Shown: positions 61,201-64,000 of the stretch, piece by piece
Numbering within the stretch: the first letter of the stretch is position 1
How the letters are laid out: every line of letters starts with the position of its first letter
Origin: Anthopleura xanthogrammica
Taxonomy: Eukaryota; Cnidaria; Anthozoa; Actiniaria; Actiniidae
Reading direction: 5' to 3'
DNA: 64,000 nt
NCBI GenBank assembly: GCA_964019055.1
Contig: OZ025216.1
Location: forward strand, 7,236,414 to 7,300,413
Position numbers and translations under genes: made by a program
Notes under the pieces: generated by a model
What the model saw: only the letters and a program-made list of their open reading frames with translations
Told to the model about the DNA's origin: nothing
The model's database searches: none

Positions 61201-62985
61201 TGGTCATCTATCAGGGGATGTACGAGAATCGTAATGGGCTTCACAAAATAGACGTCACCGATCTAGATGCCAGGAGATCGCTATTTTATTGTTGCCAAAT
61301 CATTTGCTGATTGAATTTTACGTCTTATGACGTCACGCTTTCGACTCTCTCCTAAGAATAGACATGCCCTGTTCAGTTATTGGGAGAACACGTCACACGT
61401 CACACGTCAGTGATTGAGCAAACGTTGCATCCTTCATGAATGGAACTGCTTAGTTCCCCATTCAAACGTTGAAAAAATGAAAATTATTCAACACTTTATA
61501 GTGTAAATAGTCCTGCAATATTGTGCTTGAATTGTGTATTTTTGGTTAAAAGCACCACAATTGGCACGATATGATAGCAAAAGACAAGCTGATTGATTTC
61601 AGCTATGGGCCACCTCGATTTCATTCAGTCTAATGCTAACTAACTTGTCTAATGCATTCATCGTGCCAAATTTGGTGCCTTTAACCAAAAGTGCACAATT
61701 CGACCATGTTTTTGCACCATAGTGCTGGACTAAAAGCCTTTTCGAAGTGTTCAGTCTTACCAAAAATAGAACTGTTGGTAGCCTTCTGTAGATGGAACTT
61801 GTAATTCTTGTGACGAAGATAGTATCCAGGTTTTTTCGCAGATTCGATTGCAACAGTTTCCTTAATTCCTAAAAAGCCTCCATGTTTTATTTGAAATAAG
61901 CCAGGATTTTTACCGAGAGAAGCTTCTTGGTCATTTGCTTGAAAGGCATAATTGTTGGAGGATTTTGCAGGGTCGTCGCTTGGTACGTTTATAGATACAA
62001 TATGAATGCACTGTTTGTGTTTCTTGAGACCTAGTAGTTGATAAAAAAGGAAATGAAAACGCGGCATAAATGAATATGATCCCGATGATTCCCGGAAAAA
62101 CACATATTCAATCTTATCATTTTCCTATTAATCAGTGTGTTTTTCAATTACAACCTTCAAAAACTTGTATCAGTGTATCAAATGAAGTTTTCTTTTCCCA
62201 AAACCTCCATTACTTTTTAATCTGTTCATTGTTACCTCAACGCCAGCTTTTGTTTTTTAAACTATAAAGATCAACTTATTTAAAGTTCAGTTTATTCCAG
62301 TTCAAGAAGTAACTCATTAAAATCTCTAAGTAATCTGAACCGAGAATTGGTATTGATCCATCAAGGAATACGAACAACCCTGGCCTATGTAAACTTGACT
62401 AATGGAAGCCAAAATACTCGAGACGTCTTGAACAATAGCTGGATGTCTGGGACTTGAGCTGATAAAAACGGGTAAAACCCTCGTGGATCAATTTCCTGAC
62501 CAGTTACGGTAATTATATTTGAGAAGTGTAACATTAATTATTCTGTGCACTCTCTTGTATCGTTAACATTTAGCTGTCAGGAGTTTAATGCAAACAGTTT
62601 AGCGATTTGCCTGACTTTTTGGTCAAGAAAGTACATTGATGAAAGAGGAAACAATAAGATGGAGTTCGCAGTAGTGTTCGAAGCAATTGAAGTGGTAGGA
62701 TAACATTGATAACCAAGCACTTCAGGACTTACGCCTCGCTCATTGTATAACCTGCTTTAACAAATTAATCAGCAAAACATAATCTTCATTTTCAATTCAA
62801 ATGTGCTTGACCTTCTATTCGTTCATGCCTAGAAAATATCTCGAAATGTTACTGTTCGGGATTCATACGCTTGACATATCTCTAGAGGATCCTTTCTCAC
62901 CTTGATTCGTTGTAGTGTGTCCTAAGGAAAACAATAAAGATAATAAAAGCACACAGCACCACTCCCTTGTTTTCAAGAGAGCCAT
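43284..62985 (-). CDS. Secreted AbfB-like trefoil / ShKT / TSP1 modular protein, 22 exons
   Basis: Exons in transcript order: 62985-62901, 62030-61761, 60635-60429, 59894-59853, 59331-59272, 58969-58916, 58841-58788, 58698-58630, 58150-58097, 57812-57012, 56447-56325, 55958-55830, 55513-55337, 53868-53794, 53516-53418, 53063-53007, 52809-52758, 52289-52219, 51619-51551, 51358-51284, 43888-43799, 43402-43284. The sum is 2832 bp (943 aa). Residues 1-28 are a signal peptide (MALLKTREWCCVLLLSLLFS). Residues about 33-187 resemble an AbfB beta-trefoil (PGYYLRHKNYKFHL, AKDATFYLLKV). Small acidic or polar exons follow, then a long linker (299-565). Exon 11 is a six-cysteine ShKT module with RKSCGLC. 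Exons 12 and 13 are TSP1 modules (FSPCDKSCGGG with four Cys, then FSECSATCGKGLRYKHRTC with six Cys). The tail is Tyr/Lys- and Asp-rich. An extracellular matrix or mucus role is inferred. I do not recognise a named orthologue. The 42-bp exon 4 is the weakest call. Confidence 0.85.
44012..44014. repeat. TAA target site duplication, left
   Basis: TAA lies immediately outside the left TIR (TAGTCTAGGAGCT) and is repeated at 50968-50970 outside the right TIR. Confidence 0.7.
44015..44728. repeat. Left terminal inverted repeat (714 bp)
   Basis: Matches the right TIR with about three visible mismatches, all within the outer 50 bp. It holds three inverted copies of a GCCTCGNNNTCATG motif (44199, 44566, 44704) and several CACGTG sites, including TCACGTGACAAGTCACGTGA at 44323-44342. 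Confidence 0.92.
45038..45408 (+). other. Probable 5' UTR intron of the transposon gene
   Basis: A strong donor AAG|GTAAGT at 45038 and an acceptor with a pyrimidine tract, TTTTCTTTTATAG, ending at 45408 enclose 371 bp. The ATG follows 12 bases after the acceptor. The upstream exon would lie between the left TIR and 45037. Confidence 0.6.
45421..50190 (+). CDS. Transposon protein: zinc modules, FEN1/XPG-like nuclease, CXC domain
   Basis: A single 1589-aa ORF with ATG in good context. The N-terminus carries two similar C2HC-type modules: C23-C26 with H76-C79 (WHNSCYASY) and C116-C119 with H171-C174 (HKSCHASY). The middle part (about 200-1100) is unassigned; it contains HMAADNNDFSEETIDGKNTT and VWSDMALEQSINCDSKSKGG. 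Residues about 1150-1420 follow the FEN1 layout: D1156 (IIDAMALIQ), D1200 (LVFDQYRP, then EERRQR), E1303 and D1305 (QEEADTRLVLHA), D1328 and D1330 (SPDTDVAVL), D1387 (LTGCDTTSGF), then the GIGKKKAW helix-hairpin. These equal FEN1 D34, D86, E158, E160, D179, D181 and D233. Residues 1532-1564 form a TSO1/tesmin-like CXC motif (CGCKKSEC, NCSCKANGLPC). An acidic tail ends the protein. A structure-specific nuclease acting in transposition is inference; no DDE, HUH or recombinase motif was found. Confidence 0.88.
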   Translation: MDENVGFNLLPAKRKKLTNYEQCIICQSINKGACLRKAQVPSIEKLIYAAHVRKDECFERLHVDFGNLTSRDVLWHNSCYASYTSERNLHSLSTVSGEVNSRSDQGKRISFDWTKCLFCRNASHKKDFKLINITTFEACNSINVAAEARCDEELLLLLRSHDLIASEGKYHKSCHASYVSKANIKSRCLDEKSVNGYDEAFAEFLSIIQPEIVRGKAYDMNCLLQLYKDMLIKRDINADSYTRQKLKLRLQSIFKDDLVFHQTHASTKPEIVYSSSISLLDVINTAAITSQNKTDQNESVRDEPNEAMKAIYDAAAIIRSDISKCKGIKIDPLSVEDLHLQKARSLIPDHLYWLLRYMVTSEEYVTSTSPRCSNVSHERKIIMIGQDVIHAVSNARVKLPKHVGLGITIKHLTRSKQLITLLNRMGHCCSYEQTEIVETALANEIIARSELNGGLIIPSNISPGMFVHMAADNNDFSEETIDGKNTTHATTLVAFQRKQYGPMPERNVYHSQKRRSLDSSRPIVTIDDINVGGRRPSVTNYIGKIKNAHWLQSNEQFLSACLDDLVWLLLRLCSDTLFAVNYRPVVDQKIPGWSGFQSLKFSDTSPPSTIGYCPMIQANANEYSTIYKVMKLSLEMANALGQSDSVVTFDLAIYIKAKELQIRYPDEFKNVVVRLGGFHIALNYLALLGKMYSNSDLEDLLIDSGVYAPGTTTALMAGKSYNRGVRAHKLCFEALFRLLWKAFASWLEENAPDLDESSKRTILELLKKCQHSDNKVEHLKENWQPLRDGLSTLLFLFRDFENERKAKSKLFAFWSEYISMVTILLQFIKAERTGNWNLHLSSTAEMLPYFYAMDRVNYSRWLPVYLADMHSLQEHHPEVHSEFKAGNHSVSRSQQPFGQVWSDMALEQSINCDSKSKGGLVGMTKKEDAVERWFLTSHERAAITRSLKEMCGVENDRIGTHKEASITRIQRDERDVKSLLSRFTTDLMNNPFSVAEDENSTDTALSNIATGVVLPETVAERLVNASEIGSSSMHNFINSRLDTNKVSFWAPLTKLKIETFGTTRRKISLKGTREKVITVNADRQLFGRLLVVAKTREINMKEILSYELCCVPISLAHPDGTMRKTAKSTLMPILEKNINSEPRLPLSEMPTAVIIDAMALIQMVKSAGAATFGEMADKYFDIITRVLSQNNCSRVDLVFDQYRPLSIKAEERRQRGETSSMQIKIHNQNTPVPRQWGKFISNPRNKQNLAIFLCESLSILSELQLHQHKNVILAGGFQDGKETVMCSRGFSSSIPSLLSDQEEADTRLVLHAKHASITHQRIVIQSPDTDVAVLCVAHFQSVQCQELWFKTGVKDKARYIPIHSLHSSLGPLLSKALPAFHALTGCDTTSGFSGIGKKKAWKVFVNDAQVQQQLANLGEEPLLQATQLKSCEAFVCSLYTTARRFDKADDARYFLFCQRNKKSEDLPPTSESLTHHIKRANFQAHIWNKALSPMQNLPSPEGFGWKLEDDQLLPVLMTKSPAPEGIAELTTCGCKKSECLRNCSCKANGLPCTEACKCMADESCSNPMKDVVDSSDSEGEDETDDSLDD
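50253..50967. repeat. Right terminal inverted repeat (715 bp)
   Basis: Reverse complement of the left TIR, with GCCTCGNNNTCATG motifs at 50273, 50411 and 50777 and the same CACGTG palindromes. It begins 63 bp after the ORF stop, so the transcript's 3' end must lie in or beyond the TIR. Confidence 0.92.
50968..50970. repeat. TAA target site duplication, right
   Basis: Matches 44012-44014. Confidence 0.7.
52446..52675. repeat. GGGGGATTCAGG / GATCCGCCC foldback repeat
   Basis: GGGGGGATTCAGGATTTTTG pairs loosely with the right-hand GATCCGCCC end and contains poly-C and poly-G tracts. It belongs to the same loose family as 34966-35146. It lies in the intron between exons 17 and 18 of the secreted gene. 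Confidence 0.45.
56050..56207. mobile_element. 158-bp MITE (TAGTCCCCTTCACAG ends)
   Basis: TAGTCCCCTTCACAGTTCCC pairs with GGGAACTGTGAAGGGGACTA. The terminal TA may be the target duplication. It lies in the intron between the ShKT exon and the first TSP1 exon. Confidence 0.8.
58336..58563. mobile_element. 228-bp MITE (AAAATGGCGGCCG arms)
   Basis: TAGACTTTTTTCCAAAATGG, continuing into CGGCCG, pairs with the inverted arm ending CCATTTTGGAAAAAGGTCTA, and inner AACCAATACCAGCAC arms also pair. It lies in intron 8 of the secreted-protein gene. Confidence 0.8.
59650..59835 (+). repeat. 5S rRNA-like SINE fragment
   Basis: GTTAGTACCTGGATGGGTGACC matches the 5S rRNA internal promoter C box, preceded by an A-box-like AATCAAGCCC. 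An AT-rich body ends in AATAAAGCTGTGTGCC. This resembles the 5S-headed SINE3 class, or alternatively a 5S pseudogene. It lies in intron 4 of the secreted-protein gene. Confidence 0.6.
60770..61391. mobile_element. About 620-bp foldback element
   Basis: GTTCTCCCAGACTC...AACAGGGCATGTCTATTCTTAGG at the left is inverted at 61351-61391, and the arms pair further through CCCATTACGATT and CTGAGCCTGCC. The centre is rich in CGGCTCGGCTC motifs. It lies in intron 2, within the AbfB-encoding part of the gene. Confidence 0.7.
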
Positions 62986-63260
62986 TCCACGTAGGCAATT
63001 ATCAGTTTTCAACTTTAAAACCAACCGCTCATATTTTGTCTCGGCTTTTGGTGTTTTGTCTAACTGTAGAAACCTAGTGACCTGTTGACATGACTTGTAT
63101 GACATCACAGCCGGTAGTAACTTTGATAAGAAAGACAAGGGACGCCTTATGAATATAGACACCAGCAGCCACACAACGACAGTGAAAAGCTCTTTAATGG
63201 TCGTTTTCAGGGTAACAAGCAACCAAGAAAAAACACGATAGTGACGACAAGCAATGCGAC
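62986..63260. promoter_or_regulatory. Upstream region of the secreted-protein gene
   Basis: Reading on the minus strand, about 275 bp separate the start codon from the repeat at 63261. Nothing distinctive such as a TATA box is obvious. Confidence 0.3.
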
Positions 63261-63820
63261 CTTGTCCACACTAACGCGTTTTCATTTGGCCTTGCATCCA
63301 CACTAGGATCGAAAACGCTGAACATGCGCAGTTTCATCGAAAACGCAATCATTGGAAAATGTTCTCCAAAGAGGTGACAGTTGAAAACCGAGGCCCATAG
63401 GAGGAGGTAATGTTTCTAAACATTGGGATTGTGATATTAAAGTGCCAACCATTTGAACAATAGTTTTTGCCACTGTACAATATTGGATTGTCCAATAGAT
63501 TTCTGGTTGGCAAAATAACAATCAACCAAGACAAACTTCATCATGGTACGCCCAGCCACCTATCGTACTACTGTGGACAGGTGAAAAGGGAAGGTTTTGA
63601 AAATGCTAAGTACGTCATTCACATGGGCGGGTCTGTTTTTCGCATGTGCAGATGATGATAAAGCATCATTTCCGATTGTACGTGCATTTTCGATCTTTTC
63701 GGTGTGGACGGGCAAAAACGCTATAAATAAGCTACTGTGGACGCGAAGCATTCGATGCCGGCGTTTTTCATGAAATGAAAATGGAGCGTTCCGAAAATGC
63801 ACTAGTGTGGATGGGGCCTA
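63261..63820. mobile_element. Inverted-repeat element (CCACACTA / TAGTGTGG ends)
   Basis: TTGTCCACACTAACGCGTTTTCATTT at the left pairs with AAATGAAAATGGAGCGTTCCG..AGTGTGGATGGGG at the right. GTGTGGAC and AAAACGC motifs repeat inside. The small ORFs here have no motifs. Confidence 0.6.
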
Positions 63821-63831
63821 CAACAATATTA

Positions 63832-64000
63832 TAGTGTGCTGTAATCTTAGTGGACTTCTATTCATCTTCAATAACACGTGTGGGATGCTGTAATCTTGGT
63901 GGACTTCTACTCATCTTCAATAACACGTGCGGGATGCTGTAATCTTAGTGGACTTCTACTCATCTTAAATAACACGTGCGGTATGCTGTAATCTTGGTAG
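63832..64000. repeat. 49-bp tandem repeat
   Basis: GCTGTAATCTTAGTGGACTT recurs at an exact 49-bp spacing (GTAATCTT at 63841, 63890, 63939 and 63988), each unit ending in AATAACACGTGC. The array runs off the window edge. Confidence 0.9.

Overview
The window is nuclear DNA from an AT-rich metazoan with long introns, GT-AG splice sites, microsatellites and many inverted-repeat (MITE-like) elements. A secreted protein combining ShKT and thrombospondin type 1 modules, a vertebrate-like NAMPT and TOP3B, and the general repeat style suggest a cnidarian, probably an anthozoan. That assignment is inference; no sequence here proves the species.

Layout. 1-6.8 kb: no host gene seen; a LINE reverse transcriptase tail and several foldback elements. 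6.8-15.5 kb (minus): an 11-exon EEIG1/FAM102-family gene, reconstructed exon by exon (355 codons). 15.5-16.3 kb: 0.86 kb divergent promoter region. 16.3-18.9 kb (plus): an intact, completely intronless TOP3B (856 aa). 19-27.4 kb: no genes; a 3.3 kb CCCTA/CCCTACA satellite and a 1.83 kb TIR element whose subterminal regions are oppositely oriented 20-bp tandem arrays. 27.8-41.7 kb (plus): a complete 17-exon NAMPT (476 aa) whose introns hold three large arrays, (CGTT)n, a 31-bp minisatellite and an ACAGT/ACAGC array. 43.3-63.0 kb (minus): a 22-exon gene for a 943-aa secreted protein with a signal peptide, an AbfB-like beta-trefoil, an ShKT module and two TSP1 modules. The exon phases close across all 22 exons.

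The most unusual item is at 44015-50967: a 6.95 kb element nested antisense in the last-but-one intron of the secreted-protein gene. It has about 714-bp, nearly identical terminal inverted repeats, a 3-bp TAA target duplication and one 1589-aa ORF. The ORF has two N-terminal zinc-type modules, a C-terminal FEN1/XPG-type nuclease domain with all seven expected acidic positions plus the GIGKKKAW hairpin, and a TSO1-like CXC domain. I see no DDE/RNase H-type transposase motif. This makes it a candidate DNA transposon whose only recognisable nuclease is a flap-endonuclease fold.

The host genes do not form a pathway. NAMPT makes NMN for NAD salvage, TOP3B is a DNA/RNA type IA topoisomerase, the EEIG1/FAM102 protein is a C2-domain membrane-trafficking type protein, and the modular protein is probably extracellular matrix or mucus. 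EEIG1/FAM102 and TOP3B diverge from one intergenic region; NAMPT and the secreted gene converge.
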